Below, one piece after another: positions 8,358 to 19,139 of a DNA stretch of 64,000 nt (position 1 is its first letter; each line of letters opens with the position of its first letter). The notes beneath the pieces are model-generated. The model ran no database searches, was not told where the DNA came from, and was given only the letters and a program-made list of their open reading frames with translations. The position numbers and the translations under genes were made by a program. The stretch covers positions 186,001 through 250,000 of the forward strand of contig CAWKEY010000036.1 of the NCBI GenBank assembly GCA_963848675.1, written 5' to 3'. The DNA is from CAWKEY01 sp963848675 (GTDB lineage: Bacteria > Pseudomonadota > Gammaproteobacteria > Methylococcales > Methylomonadaceae).

Positions 8358-10296
8358 GATTAACACTCTCCTTTGCCTGGATAACAGGATGTAGCACAAC
8401 AGCGGATTCGCCTTGAAGATACCAATTGCCTTTCATGGGCCAGGGCGGCATGCCCATACCGCCGTAATGAGGATCGTCGCTGAACCACATTGCATCCCAA
8501 ACACAGTCCTTCGGTGCAGCCAATAGCGGTTCCGGAGCCGGAACAAGATGAATATCCCGGCTCAGGTTAACCAATAAAAGACGGTCGTCACCCGGATGCT
8601 CTCCGAAAAATCGTATCACCCATGCATCCTGGCTTAACACTGCACCATCAATACGATTGCTGTGCTGGCTGGCCTGAAACACCGGATCGTTTCGGCGCAA
8701 GCTTAACAAATCGCGGTGCAAGGCATATTCGTCCTTATGCAGATTGCGTTCATTTAAGTCCAGTTTTGAATGGGTAAACGTTTGCGGGTCGCCGGGATCG
8801 GGCAGCCGGGCCTGCATTTCGGGTGTTGCCAAGGCACGAAATTGGGCCAGAGACTCAGCCCGTCCTCGCGCCACCAAATGGGCAATTTCATCTTTATGGT
8901 CGGCAAAATAAAAGAACGGACTGGTGGCGGCAAACTCCTGGCCTTGAAACAACATTGGCGTCTGCGGAGCCAATAAGAACAGGGCTGTCAAAGCCCGGTA
9001 GCGGTTAGGGCTGGTCAATAAATGGACGCGTTTGCCACTGCCGGAATTGGCCAATTGATCGTGATTTTGGATGAAGTTGACAAACTTGGCCGGAGGCATA
9101 TCCAGCCCCGGGGTTCCACGCGTATTGTTTTGCCATGAGTACCATTGACCCTGATACAAGAAACCTTGCTTCAATGTGGATACAAATTCCTGAGCGGCAC
9201 CCCGGTAATCGCTATAGTAAGCATCTGCGCGCCCTGTCATCGCTACCATGGCGGTATGATGGAAATCGTCGTTCCATAATGCGTCCAGGCCGAAGCCTCC
9301 TTGTTCGAGAGGCAAAAACAATTTTGCATCCTGCGGCTCATTCTCGCCAATGATAAAGGTAAGGCGCGGAGCCCCGGCGCTCCGCACTGCCTTTACTATC
9401 ACGGCAATAATATTTTCAGCGGAGCTGTCGAAGATTTGCTGGGTTGCATCAAGGCGTAGGCCGTCAAGGTGGAACTCTTTAATCCAATACGCACTGTTGG
9501 CGAGCACATAATCACGTACGGCGACTGAGTTTGGTCCATCAAAATTTAGTGGATCACCCCAATCGCACTGGTAGCGAGTAGAAAAGTAATCGCTGGAGAA
9601 TTTTGATAGATAATTGCCATCCGGGCCCAAATGATTGAATACCACATCCAGAATGACGCCGAGACCCACGGCATGAGCCTGGTTGACGAAATAGCGAAAT
9701 TCGTCCGGGGTTCCATAAAGCCTTGTCGGCGCGAACCAATTGACACCGTCATAACCCCAGCCAAACCGGCCGGGAAAATCGGCCACCGGCATGATCTCCA
9801 ACACAGTCACGCCCAATGCAGCCAGTTCAGGCAGTTCTTTGGCCGCTGCGACCCAATTGCCTTCATGAGTAAACGTGCCGATATGCATCTCATAAATGAC
9901 CTGACCTTGGGCTTCAATTCCCATCCAGGCGGCGTCCGTCCAGTCGAACGTTAATGCATCGACCACTTGCGACGGTCCATGCGGACCCTGGGGTTGAAAA
10001 CGCGAGGCAGGATCAGGGTACGGTTGCGGATCATCATCCAGCAGGTAGCGGTACAAGCCTCCTACGCAAGCATCTAGCAAAATGACCGAAAAATAACCGT
10101 TGCCTTCACTTTGCAGTTCAATTTCGGCCGGGGGAGGGGGAGGAGATACCTCTTCAGCCTGAGCATTAATGACCAGTTTCACTGTCTTTCTTTCAGGTGC
10201 CCAGACACGAAAATGCACACCTTTTCCTGGCACTCGCTCCGCCCCGATTGGAAATCGGCGGCTATTGACTAATTCGGTAGTTATCGGTTCGCTCAT
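8350..10296 (-). CDS. treZ: Malto-oligosyltrehalose trehalohydrolase
   Basis: A 648-residue GH13 enzyme that releases trehalose from maltooligosyl-trehalose in the cytoplasm. Seen: an N-terminal early-set domain (FPIGAERVPGKGVHFRVWAP), the barrel with GLRLDATQQI (nucleophile about D283), FIIGENEPQ (acid/base about E318) and FIQNHDQLANSG. A proline run near residues 52-56 is an odd local feature in the early-set domain. It is third in order after glgX and treY: treY ends at 10411, 114 bp upstream of this start, and the next gene overlaps its stop. Length fits the family, about 600. Confidence 0.96.
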   Translation of the reverse strand: MSEPITTELVNSRRFPIGAERVPGKGVHFRVWAPERKTVKLVINAQAEEVSPPPPPAEIELQSEGNGYFSVILLDACVGGLYRYLLDDDPQPYPDPASRFQPQGPHGPSQVVDALTFDWTDAAWMGIEAQGQVIYEMHIGTFTHEGNWVAAAKELPELAALGVTVLEIMPVADFPGRFGWGYDGVNWFAPTRLYGTPDEFRYFVNQAHAVGLGVILDVVFNHLGPDGNYLSKFSSDYFSTRYQCDWGDPLNFDGPNSVAVRDYVLANSAYWIKEFHLDGLRLDATQQIFDSSAENIIAVIVKAVRSAGAPRLTFIIGENEPQDAKLFLPLEQGGFGLDALWNDDFHHTAMVAMTGRADAYYSDYRGAAQEFVSTLKQGFLYQGQWYSWQNNTRGTPGLDMPPAKFVNFIQNHDQLANSGSGKRVHLLTSPNRYRALTALFLLAPQTPMLFQGQEFAATSPFFYFADHKDEIAHLVARGRAESLAQFRALATPEMQARLPDPGDPQTFTHSKLDLNERNLHKDEYALHRDLLSLRRNDPVFQASQHSNRIDGAVLSQDAWVIRFFGEHPGDDRLLLVNLSRDIHLVPAPEPLLAAPKDCVWDAMWFSDDPHYGGMGMPPWPMKGNWYLQGESAVVLHPVIQAKESVNHE

Positions 10297-10410
10297 AATT
10301 ATTGTTCCAAGTAAGCCACTAAAGATCCAAATATTGCTGCTTCAAATTGTTTCCCACTGAGGCAAGTAAAGTTTTTATGAGAAAGCTCCAATCCACTGTT
10401 CCATTGCTCC

Positions 10411-13344
10411 TCAGGCTCCAGATGGCACTTTCTCACCGATAATCAGCCCCAGCGGAAATTCTGCCAGCACTTGTGCGACGGACAGGCGCCATCCGGACAG
10501 CTGTCGATCGGACTTCAGCACCTTTCCCGTGAAAGCGCAGGTATATTGGTTATCGCGCCGATGAAAAGGCATTTCCACTGCTGTATTACCCCAAACCTTT
10601 TCTCCCAGAGGCAGTCTATCGACGTTACCCAGCAGTTGCGCGAAGAAACGCGGCGCCAGCGTGATGACGATACGCCCATTGGCAATGCGTGCATAGGCGC
10701 ACAGATGAGCGGCATGCTCACCCCTGACTGTCAGCGGCAGATAGCTTCCTTGCTGAAACACTTCCGGCCAGCGTTTCCGCAACGCCAGCGCCGAGCTAAC
10801 GACCAGCATTTTGGCCTGGCCGTTTTCCAGCGTGTCACACATCGCTCTTACCCCTGCACTGCGTTCCTGTGATGTTTGTGCGGCAAGATTTTGCAATGCA
10901 GCCAGCATGGTCTGCCGGCTTCCGAAATCAACCGGTCGCCGGTTGTCGGGATCCACCAGGCTGAAATCCCAACATTCGCAACCTTGATAAATATCCGGCA
11001 CACCCGGCACTGTGCATTTGATCAATGTCTGCGACAGGCTGTTGAACATCCCGAGCCTCGCAATCCGCCGCTGAAAAGGCAGAAAATCCGTCAGGAACGC
11101 ACTCATCTCCGGCGCATTTATCAGTGCATCGGCAAATTCCAAGACTGCATCTTCATAGGCTGTATTGGGGTTTATCCAGCTGGTATAAACCTTGGCTTCG
11201 CGCAACGCCTTGACTAAATATTCCTTCATCCGGGCAGAAAAACACGCCATTTCATTGCCGTCCGGTGCACCTGGCGGCCAAATACCCAGCAAGGTCTGAT
11301 AGATGAAATATTCATCGTTGGGTGTGGGCACCAGGATCCCATTCACCATGTGTTTGAGGTTTCGGTTGGCGTGACTCCAGTGCCGTAGTGCCAGTCGCCA
11401 GGCAGACGGTATTTCAGACAGCACATTAAGACGGGCGCGCACATCCTCGCTGCGCTTGGTGTCGTGAGAGGAAGTGGTCAACATCGAATGCGGCCAATCC
11501 TCAGCGCGCACCTGATTGGCACGATGAAATGCGCGACGGGTCACGCCGAATCTCCGCGGATTTCCGCCCACTTCATTCAGCGACAGCAAGCGGTGGTAGA
11601 TATAGGCGCTGGTGTCCTCCAGCCCTTTCGCCATAACCGGGCTGGTGAATTGCTGAAATTTCATCGAAAATGCCAGCACCTGCTCAGCGTACGCAGGTGA
11701 TTTCCCTTCTGCCGCGGCAAGTGTGAGCACGTCACACAAAAAATCGAAAATGCTGGGATCTGCTGTCGTGCTTCTCCGTTTAGCCGCTGCGGTTGCCTGT
11801 TCGATGTTGCGGCGGTCTTCCGGAGCCACTTCGCGGGCACTGATGTACCCACGGTAAACCGGGAAGCAGGCAACTGTTTCAGCCAATGCCGTACGCAATC
11901 CGTTCAGAGTGTAATCACAGGTATGGCGATCGGCTTCGGCGATTTTCGAGAGCAGGTTGGCCAACACATTCAATTCCCCCGACAGTGCGGACTTCATGAT
12001 CAGCTGCTTGCATCGGTAGAGCAGTTCATCGAAATTGACATGCTCGCCGATGAAGCTGTTATACGTGCGCTCCATACTTTTGGCGGCGCTGGTAGCCACA
12101 AACAGCCCGTTAAGTAGATTAGTGAATTCATAACCCGTAGTGCCGTGCACCGGCCAGCTGCCGCGCAAATTCTCGTCTGCCGCCAGAATTTTTTCTATCA
12201 CCAGATAAGGCGCACGCCCAGCGCGGTTGCAGTGTTCGACCAGCCTGCAAAAATACGCTTCCGGATCGTACAAACCATCAGGATGATCCACTCGCAAACC
12301 ATCCAGTTTGCCTTCTTGAACCAGCCGCAACAACAATTGATGGGTCGCATCGAAGACTTCGTCTTTCTCCATCCGCAAGCCGGCAAGATCGTTGATGTCG
12401 AAAAACCGGCGGTAATTAATCTCGTCCGAGGCCACCCGCCAGAACGCCAGCCGGTAAGCTTGCTTCTCGATCAAGTCATGGAGAGGATCGAATCTGGATG
12501 ATTCCCCTGCCTTACCGTTCAAGATGCGCAAGTTCTCTTCCAGAAACCGGGCAATGTCGGAAGACTGGGCAACGAGGCCAGCAAGATGGCGCTTATGCAC
12601 TTCCTTGTCGCGCCTGCGCTCAAGCTGACGTTCAGGTGATCCCTCGTCCCTGGACGGTAAATTGTGGAACGCGGTGACCAGACTCTGATAATCCATCAAT
12701 AACTGGTTACCCTCCCCTAAGCTTGCGTTCAAGGCATCCATGCGATAATCAAGAATACAGGGGTATTGCGCCGGATCCACTGGAAAGTGGTGATCGAAGT
12801 AATAAATACCGAATTCACCGTGTTCCGCATCAAAGCGCAGTTGTAATTCGGCATTTTCCAGCACCTCGCCATAATGCTTGCCCAACACCGGCAATAGCAC
12901 CTTGCCATGCAGCTTAGCCTTTGTCGGCGCCCAATCAATATCGAAGAACCCGGCATGAACGGCTGTCTGACCGTTTTCCAGCACGTCCAGCCACCAGGCA
13001 TTATCCCCGCCCAGCACGCCCATATGATTAGGCACCACATCCAGCACCTGCCCCATGCCGTGCTGGGCGAGCGATTCGCAAAGCTGCTCAAATTCGTCGT
13101 ACGTGCCTATTTCGGGATTCAGCGCGTTGTGATCGATGATGTCGTAACCGTGCCGGCTGCCTGGCCTCGCTTTGAGATAGGGTGAGGCATACAGATGGGA
13201 GATGCCCAGCGCGCTCAGGTAGGGAACAATTTCGCGGGCCTGATTAAAAGTGAAATCGCAACTGAATTGCAGACGATAGGTGGCTAATGGAATGCGTGGC
13301 TCGGAACTCTTGGGTATGCTGGTTTGTGGTGATTTATTTTTCAT
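10411..13344 (-). CDS. treY: Malto-oligosyltrehalose synthase
   Basis: A 977-residue GH13 enzyme that turns the reducing-end alpha-1,4 bond of a maltodextrin into alpha,alpha-1,1, the first step of the TreY/TreZ route. Seen: ATYRLQFSCDFTF near the N-terminus, DVVPNHMG (about 102-109), the nucleophile motif DGLRVDHPDGLYDP (D about 353) and the acid/base LVIEKILAADE (E about 384). Length is at the long end for the family. It follows glgX by 51 bp and precedes treZ by 114 bp. Part of this gene (12102-12240) is duplicated as a remnant at 6012-6150. Confidence 0.96.
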   Translation of the reverse strand: MKNKSPQTSIPKSSEPRIPLATYRLQFSCDFTFNQAREIVPYLSALGISHLYASPYLKARPGSRHGYDIIDHNALNPEIGTYDEFEQLCESLAQHGMGQVLDVVPNHMGVLGGDNAWWLDVLENGQTAVHAGFFDIDWAPTKAKLHGKVLLPVLGKHYGEVLENAELQLRFDAEHGEFGIYYFDHHFPVDPAQYPCILDYRMDALNASLGEGNQLLMDYQSLVTAFHNLPSRDEGSPERQLERRRDKEVHKRHLAGLVAQSSDIARFLEENLRILNGKAGESSRFDPLHDLIEKQAYRLAFWRVASDEINYRRFFDINDLAGLRMEKDEVFDATHQLLLRLVQEGKLDGLRVDHPDGLYDPEAYFCRLVEHCNRAGRAPYLVIEKILAADENLRGSWPVHGTTGYEFTNLLNGLFVATSAAKSMERTYNSFIGEHVNFDELLYRCKQLIMKSALSGELNVLANLLSKIAEADRHTCDYTLNGLRTALAETVACFPVYRGYISAREVAPEDRRNIEQATAAAKRRSTTADPSIFDFLCDVLTLAAAEGKSPAYAEQVLAFSMKFQQFTSPVMAKGLEDTSAYIYHRLLSLNEVGGNPRRFGVTRRAFHRANQVRAEDWPHSMLTTSSHDTKRSEDVRARLNVLSEIPSAWRLALRHWSHANRNLKHMVNGILVPTPNDEYFIYQTLLGIWPPGAPDGNEMACFSARMKEYLVKALREAKVYTSWINPNTAYEDAVLEFADALINAPEMSAFLTDFLPFQRRIARLGMFNSLSQTLIKCTVPGVPDIYQGCECWDFSLVDPDNRRPVDFGSRQTMLAALQNLAAQTSQERSAGVRAMCDTLENGQAKMLVVSSALALRKRWPEVFQQGSYLPLTVRGEHAAHLCAYARIANGRIVITLAPRFFAQLLGNVDRLPLGEKVWGNTAVEMPFHRRDNQYTCAFTGKVLKSDRQLSGWRLSVAQVLAEFPLGLIIGEKVPSGA

Positions 13345-13395
13345 GCCCGCACTTCCTCAACCCAAATGGCATTTCATATCCACGCTTCATGTTGT

Positions 13396-15516
13396 CTACG
13401 CCTGCTTCAGCAGCACCAGCGACCGTCCGCCCAATGGATAAGCTTGCTCCGTCTTGTAACGTGTAACATCCGGCGTACCGATAGCATCCCGCGTGTCGAG
13501 CAGCACTTCCCAATACTCATGGTCCTCGAATTGCGGCAACATAAATGCGATCTCCTCATGATAAGCATTCAGAAGCAACAGCAAATTAATATCCTTTAAA
13601 CGCCGTCCGCGCCCGTCGGTTTCGACCAGTTTACCGCCGGCAAAATAAAGGCCCAGACAATGCGAAGAGGCCTGATTCCAGTCGTCATCTCTCGTTTCGG
13701 ATCCATCGAAATTGAGCCAGACGATATCTTTTATCTCGCCGCCGTAATTGGGGCTTCCCTGAAAAAAATAACGTCGCCGAAATAAGGGATGTTCGTTGCG
13801 CAAGCTGATAATACGTTGGGTGAATGCAAGCAAATCCTGATCCTGTTTCTTCAGTTCCCATGAGAGCCAGCTAATCGCGTTATCCTGACAATAGGCGTTG
13901 TTATTACCCAGCTGGGTACGCCCAATCTCGTCGCCTGCCTGCAGCATCGGAACCCCCTGTGAAAACAGCAGAGTTGCGAGCAGATTGCGCTTTTGCCGGG
14001 CACGCAAGGCATTAATCGCCGGATCATCGGTTTCTCCCTCGACTCCGCAGTTCCAGGAATGGTTATTGTCGGTTCCACTGGAATTATCTTCTTGATTAGC
14101 CTCGTTGTGTTTGGTGTCGTAGGTCACCAGGTCATGCAAGGTAAAGCCGTCGTGCGCACTGATGAAATTGATGCTGGCATGAGTCCGCCCGCTACGTTCA
14201 TACAGGTCGCTGGATCCTGTCAAACGTTGCGCCAGTTCCCCGATCAAGCCTTCATCGCCTTTCCAGTAGGCACGAATACAATCGCGATACTTATCGTTCC
14301 ATTCCGACCAGCCCAGTGGAAAATTTCCCACTTGATAGCCACCTTCACCCAGATCCCAAGGTTCGGCAATCAGCTTGATGGTGCTCAGCACGGGATCCTG
14401 ACGGATGGTATTGAAGAAGGTGCCAAGCTGGTTCACTGCGTGTAACTCTCTTGCCAGTGAGGACGCCAGATCAAAACGGAAGCCGTCTACATGCATTTCC
14501 AGCACCCAATAACGCAGGCTGTCCATCATTAACTGCAGCACGCAAGATTGTTGCATATCCAGGGTATTGCCACAGCCGGTGAAGTCTACGTAATAGCGTG
14601 GATCATCACCCACCAGGCGATAGTAGGAAGCATTGTCAATGCCACGGAAGGACATTGTTGGCCCCAGTTGATTGCCTTCAGCGGTATGGTTGTATACCAC
14701 ATCCAGAATCACCTCAATACCTGCCTTATGGAGTGTCTTTACCATGGTTTTAAATTCACTGATCTGGCCGCTGGCCGAATAACGGGAATCGGGCGCCATA
14801 AAGCCTATGGAGTTATATCCCCAGTAATTGCGCATGCCTCGTTCGACCAGATAGCGGTCGTCAAGGAAAGTATGCACCGGCATCAGTTCAACAGTCGTAA
14901 CGCCCAGGCTCTTGAGGTGTTCGATGGCCGGCGCCATCGCCAATCCGGCGTAGGTGCCGCGAAACTTGGGCAGAATATCAGGATGTTGCATGGTAAAGCC
15001 TTTGACGTGCAGCTCATAAATCACCATATCACACCATTGAATGTCGAGGGGATGATCATTTCCCCAGGCGAAGGCCTGATCGATAACCCGGCACTTCGGC
15101 ATGACATTGGCATTGTCGCGACGACTAAAAGATAGATCGTCGTCCTTGGCGCCTATGCGATAGCCGAAATGGGCGTCGCTCCAGAGCGGCGTTCCCACTA
15201 TATCTTTTGCATAGGGTTCTATCAGCAGCTTGTTCGGATTAAAACGATGCCCTTCCTTTGGACAGTAAGGTCCATGCACCCGGAAACCATAAAGCAGTCC
15301 AGGACGTGCCTCGGGTAGATAGCAATGCCAGACTAAATCGCTACGCTCTTTGAGTTCGACACGCTGGACTTCGGTCTTTCCCTTGACATCGAACAAGCAC
15401 AATTCGACTTTTTCGGCATGTTCGGAAAAAATAGCAAAATTAACCCCTTCGCCGTCCCAAAAAGCACCGCGTGGATAGGGTCGCCCCGGCCATACCGCTG
15501 TTATCGTCTTTGTCAT
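13396..15516 (-). CDS. glgX: Glycogen debranching enzyme GlgX (isoamylase type)
   Basis: A 706-residue GH13 isoamylase-type enzyme that cuts alpha-1,6 branches of glycogen. Seen: an N-terminal CBM48-like domain (FWDGEGVNFAIFSEHAEKVE), DVVYNHTAEGN, the nucleophile motif VDGFRFDLA (D about 349), LIAEPWDLG (E about 385) and FISAHDGFTL (D about 456). In trehalose operons GlgX (often called TreX) supplies linear maltodextrin to TreY and TreZ, which are the next two genes. The upstream treS fusion ends 68 bp before its start. Confidence 0.95.
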   Translation of the reverse strand: MTKTITAVWPGRPYPRGAFWDGEGVNFAIFSEHAEKVELCLFDVKGKTEVQRVELKERSDLVWHCYLPEARPGLLYGFRVHGPYCPKEGHRFNPNKLLIEPYAKDIVGTPLWSDAHFGYRIGAKDDDLSFSRRDNANVMPKCRVIDQAFAWGNDHPLDIQWCDMVIYELHVKGFTMQHPDILPKFRGTYAGLAMAPAIEHLKSLGVTTVELMPVHTFLDDRYLVERGMRNYWGYNSIGFMAPDSRYSASGQISEFKTMVKTLHKAGIEVILDVVYNHTAEGNQLGPTMSFRGIDNASYYRLVGDDPRYYVDFTGCGNTLDMQQSCVLQLMMDSLRYWVLEMHVDGFRFDLASSLARELHAVNQLGTFFNTIRQDPVLSTIKLIAEPWDLGEGGYQVGNFPLGWSEWNDKYRDCIRAYWKGDEGLIGELAQRLTGSSDLYERSGRTHASINFISAHDGFTLHDLVTYDTKHNEANQEDNSSGTDNNHSWNCGVEGETDDPAINALRARQKRNLLATLLFSQGVPMLQAGDEIGRTQLGNNNAYCQDNAISWLSWELKKQDQDLLAFTQRIISLRNEHPLFRRRYFFQGSPNYGGEIKDIVWLNFDGSETRDDDWNQASSHCLGLYFAGGKLVETDGRGRRLKDINLLLLLNAYHEEIAFMLPQFEDHEYWEVLLDTRDAIGTPDVTRYKTEQAYPLGGRSLVLLKQA

Positions 15517-15584
15517 CTTGATAACCTCTCGTCTGAATTATTCACGTTGAAACACATCAGTTATTGGCAAAAATTACGGTTGGC

Positions 15585-18500
15585 CTACCCCCGCATATCT
15601 TGAATATGGCTAGATTGCTGGTGCAGTAATGTCAAGATGCCGCGCAGCGGAATGATTACCCAATTGGGCCGGTTGTCAAGTTCGTAGCGTACCTCGTAAA
15701 GCGCCTTTTCCAGTAGGAACAGGTCCAGTAAGCCGCGCAGCGATGCGGACGTTGTAAAAAGTCCGGAACTGTGTACTGCTTCATCATAGGCTGCAAGGAA
15801 TACGCGCCCAACCTCGGCTTCCCAGTCGCGCATTAAAGGTTCAAACTTTGTCAAATCCTTGGGCTGTTCCGCAGTGGAGTGGGCAAGTGCGTTGTGAGCG
15901 GCATAGTTGAACGATCGCAGCATGCCGGCTACATCTCTCAAAGGCGAGTGTTTGTGGCGATGCTCGGCGAAAGGGTATGCCGGCTCTCCCTCAAAATCGG
16001 TGAACACGAAATCATTCTGCGTGAGCAGCACTTTCCCCAGATGATAATCGCCATGGTAGCGGGTCTTGACTGATTTAATCTGTCCGGAAATACAAGTCTG
16101 AATTCGATCCTCAAGTGCATTGCGTTGCGTGAGCAAGGTATTTGCTACCACCCGAACAGTTTCGTCAAGTCCATCCAACCGATGCTCAAGCAGTTCCAGC
16201 ATCGCTTCCGCCTCTGCTTGCACCCGCAGTATCCAGTCCGCAAGATCGTTGCCGGTAATTGGTTCGGGATCAAAGGCAGAATCACCTGTCGCTATACCCA
16301 GCGCATTGTGCAGTTCTCCTGTACGCTGACCGAGCGTGCGAATCAGAACCAGATAAGAGTTATGTGCCCCCGCCGCAGAGGCTGGCGGTACTTCTGCTGT
16401 GCGCCATTCTTCCAGAAAACGCCCCAAGTAATCCAGCGTGTAGCTCCAGCAGTCGCCCTGGTTTTCGACATAGCTCTGCAACAACGCAAGCGTCATGTTG
16501 CTACCGTCGCTGCCTTGATACTCGACTAAGCCGAGCACTGGCGCCGTGTTGGGAAATTTCGCCACGTCAGTTAAAAAACGCCCGATCTCAAACTCCGGCT
16601 GCATCCCGATTTGTAGATGTCGATAGCCTTTCAGGAATAACTTTTCACCCAGAACGACAGTGGTATTATTGCCCTGCGTGCCAGACGGCCGAACGGGTAG
16701 ATTGGCGGATACCTGCCCTGTCAATGTAGCGAAAGCGCTGGTGGGCGAGAAGCTTATGAGGCCTTGTTCGCAATGTAGCACTTGACGTGCACCGATGGCC
16801 TGTACCAACGCCCGGCAAAATGCCGCATCGGCAAATGCATCGCCCAGGATTCCAACTTGCGCTTTTTGGCGCACTTTTGCCACGGTGGCCGGCGACATGG
16901 CATGCAGGCGTTCCTCGTCGCCATTTTCCCACGCCAGTGCAAGGGGTAAAAAACAGGTAAGTGACTCTCCGGCCGCACCTTCAATACTGACCAAGGCTAG
17001 CAGCCACTTATAATCCGTATTATCCCACTCGGCATAATCGCTAATGACCACACGACGAATCAACTTGCCCTTAGCACCATACCAGCGTTGCGCTGCAACA
17101 AAGTGCGGTAATGCGTCTTCTTCGAGCTGGGTACGAACCTTCACAGCCAGGGCCATACGCCGGGGTACAACCCGATTGCGGAAGAAGCTGTGCCAACCAT
17201 CGAACAACACCAGCGTTGGCAATTCTTCTGTTAGTAAGTGTTCCTCGTGCCAGGCAGGAACCTCTTCGCCACTGACCAGCTGGAACCAATAATAGTTATG
17301 CCCGGGCAAAGTGAGGGGATAGGGCAATTCGCCAATGGGCGGGAAAGCCGCTCGTCCCAGCAATTCTATCGGCACGTATCCCTTATAAGCTGAAAGATCA
17401 AGCTTGACCGCCTGCGCGGCGCGCGACAGGTTAGTCACACACAAGATAATGTCGTCTTGATATAGTCTGAAATAAGCGAGTATCTTGCGATTTCCGGGGT
17501 GTAAAAAAACGAGTTTACCGCGACCGAATGCCTGATGATTTTTGCGCAAGGCCAGTACACGCCGCATCCAATTCAGCAGGGAAGCACGTTCGCGCAGCTG
17601 TGCCTCCACATTGACTGCCCCGTAGCCGTACACCGGATCCATGATAGGCGGCAGATACAGGCGCTGCGGATCAGCGCGAGAGAAGCCTCCATTTCGATCC
17701 GGACTCCATTGCATGGGCGTACGCACGCCATTACGATCACCCAGGAAGAAATTGTCCCCCATGCCGATCTCGTCGCCGTAATAGATGATGGGCGAACCCG
17801 GCATGGACAGCAGCAAACTGTTCATCAGCTTGATCTTGTCTATTTCATTATCCATCAGGGGTGCGAGCCGGCGCCGGATGCCAACGTTTACGCGTCCACG
17901 GGGTTCACCAACATACATCTGGTACATATAGTCGCGTTCTTTGTCAGTGACCATCTCCAGGGTAAGCTCGTCGTGATTGCGCAGAAAAATGGCCCATTGG
18001 CAGGTTTCTGGAATATCCGGGGTTTGCCGCATGATATCGACGATAGGATGACGATCTTCCTGTGCGATGGCCATGTACATCCGTGGCATGAGAGGGAAAT
18101 GGTAAGCCATGTGACATTCATCGCCGTCACTGAAGTAGTCGCGTACGTCTTCCGGCCACTGATTGACTTCGGCAAGAAAAACGCAGTGAGGGTAATCCGC
18201 ATCCACCACCGCACGCATTTGTTTTATAACGGCGTGCGTTTCCGGCAGATTCTCGTTTTGGGTGCCCTCACGCACACACAGATAAGGGATCGCGTCCAGA
18301 CGTACACCGTCTACGCCCTGATCCAGCCAAAAGCGCATGATTCTGATAACCGCTTTCACCACCTGCGGGTTATTGAAGTTAAGGTCCGGTTGATGGGAGA
18401 AGAAACGATGCCAGTAATAGGCATGGGCTTCATCGTCCCAGGTCCAGTTGGACTTCTCGGTATCCTTGAAAATAATGCACGTTTCGGGAAATTTTTGGTT

Positions 18501-18959
18501 GGTATCGCTCCATACGTAAAAGTTACGCTTGCTCGAACTGGCAGGTGCCCGGCGCGCAGCCTGAAACCACGGATGCTGATCGGAAGTGTGATTTATGACC
18601 AGTTCGGTGATGACCTTGAAACCGCGGCGGTGCGCTTCCTTCATAAACTGCTTGAAGTCGGCCATGCTGCCGTACTCGGGATGGATATTGTGGTAGTCAG
18701 CTATGTCATAACCGTCGTCTCGCATTGGAGAAGGGTAGAAGGGTAACAACCAGAGCGTGTTCACCCCTAAATTCTGCAGATAATCGAGCTTTTGGATTAA
18801 CCCGGCGAAATCCCCGGAACCATTATTGTCGCTGTCAAAAAATGCTTTGATGTGCAGTTCATAAATAACGGCATCTTTATACCAGAGCGGGTCTTCCATC
18901 CATTGTGCGTTGTTGTCCATAAACAGTTTTTGTATCTCGCTGGGTTTGGTATTGTTCAC
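15585..18959 (-). CDS. treS: Trehalose synthase (TreS) fused to maltokinase (Pep2)
   Basis: A 1,124-residue bifunctional protein. The GH13 part (about 25-560) has DDGYDIADYHNIHPEYG, nucleophile motif VDGVRLDAIPYL (D about 222), FLAEVNQW (E about 264) and FLRNHDELT (D about 330). The C-terminal maltokinase part (about 620-1110) carries HGDYHLGK and FTDFEGEP, the kinase catalytic and metal motifs. Known roles: TreS interconverts maltose and trehalose, and the kinase makes maltose 1-phosphate, usually for GlgE. No glgE is in this window. It is the first gene of the minus-strand trehalose block. Fusions of this kind are common in Proteobacteria. Confidence 0.95.
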   Translation of the reverse strand: MNNTKPSEIQKLFMDNNAQWMEDPLWYKDAVIYELHIKAFFDSDNNGSGDFAGLIQKLDYLQNLGVNTLWLLPFYPSPMRDDGYDIADYHNIHPEYGSMADFKQFMKEAHRRGFKVITELVINHTSDQHPWFQAARRAPASSSKRNFYVWSDTNQKFPETCIIFKDTEKSNWTWDDEAHAYYWHRFFSHQPDLNFNNPQVVKAVIRIMRFWLDQGVDGVRLDAIPYLCVREGTQNENLPETHAVIKQMRAVVDADYPHCVFLAEVNQWPEDVRDYFSDGDECHMAYHFPLMPRMYMAIAQEDRHPIVDIMRQTPDIPETCQWAIFLRNHDELTLEMVTDKERDYMYQMYVGEPRGRVNVGIRRRLAPLMDNEIDKIKLMNSLLLSMPGSPIIYYGDEIGMGDNFFLGDRNGVRTPMQWSPDRNGGFSRADPQRLYLPPIMDPVYGYGAVNVEAQLRERASLLNWMRRVLALRKNHQAFGRGKLVFLHPGNRKILAYFRLYQDDIILCVTNLSRAAQAVKLDLSAYKGYVPIELLGRAAFPPIGELPYPLTLPGHNYYWFQLVSGEEVPAWHEEHLLTEELPTLVLFDGWHSFFRNRVVPRRMALAVKVRTQLEEDALPHFVAAQRWYGAKGKLIRRVVISDYAEWDNTDYKWLLALVSIEGAAGESLTCFLPLALAWENGDEERLHAMSPATVAKVRQKAQVGILGDAFADAAFCRALVQAIGARQVLHCEQGLISFSPTSAFATLTGQVSANLPVRPSGTQGNNTTVVLGEKLFLKGYRHLQIGMQPEFEIGRFLTDVAKFPNTAPVLGLVEYQGSDGSNMTLALLQSYVENQGDCWSYTLDYLGRFLEEWRTAEVPPASAAGAHNSYLVLIRTLGQRTGELHNALGIATGDSAFDPEPITGNDLADWILRVQAEAEAMLELLEHRLDGLDETVRVVANTLLTQRNALEDRIQTCISGQIKSVKTRYHGDYHLGKVLLTQNDFVFTDFEGEPAYPFAEHRHKHSPLRDVAGMLRSFNYAAHNALAHSTAEQPKDLTKFEPLMRDWEAEVGRVFLAAYDEAVHSSGLFTTSASLRGLLDLFLLEKALYEVRYELDNRPNWVIIPLRGILTLLHQQSSHIQDMRG

Positions 18960-19139
18960 AGTTTTCTCTTACAACCCGCCGGCGCAATTTGAAGCTATGC
19001 GCAGACAATCAATATGATATTTATCATGCGAAAACAACGCACTGCTGGTCAGGAATGCGCATTCCTTGTACCGGCGATAATAAAAAAAGCATGCGCTGTC
19101 ATCGTCATGAATTCGACGTGGACAAAACTCATATCCGCT

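Noticed and set aside
17535..18746. Long plus-strand frame (403 codons) opposite treS
   Set aside because: Antisense to a clearly conserved GH13 domain; composition (His/Ile-rich) and lack of any motif or start signal mark it as a shadow.
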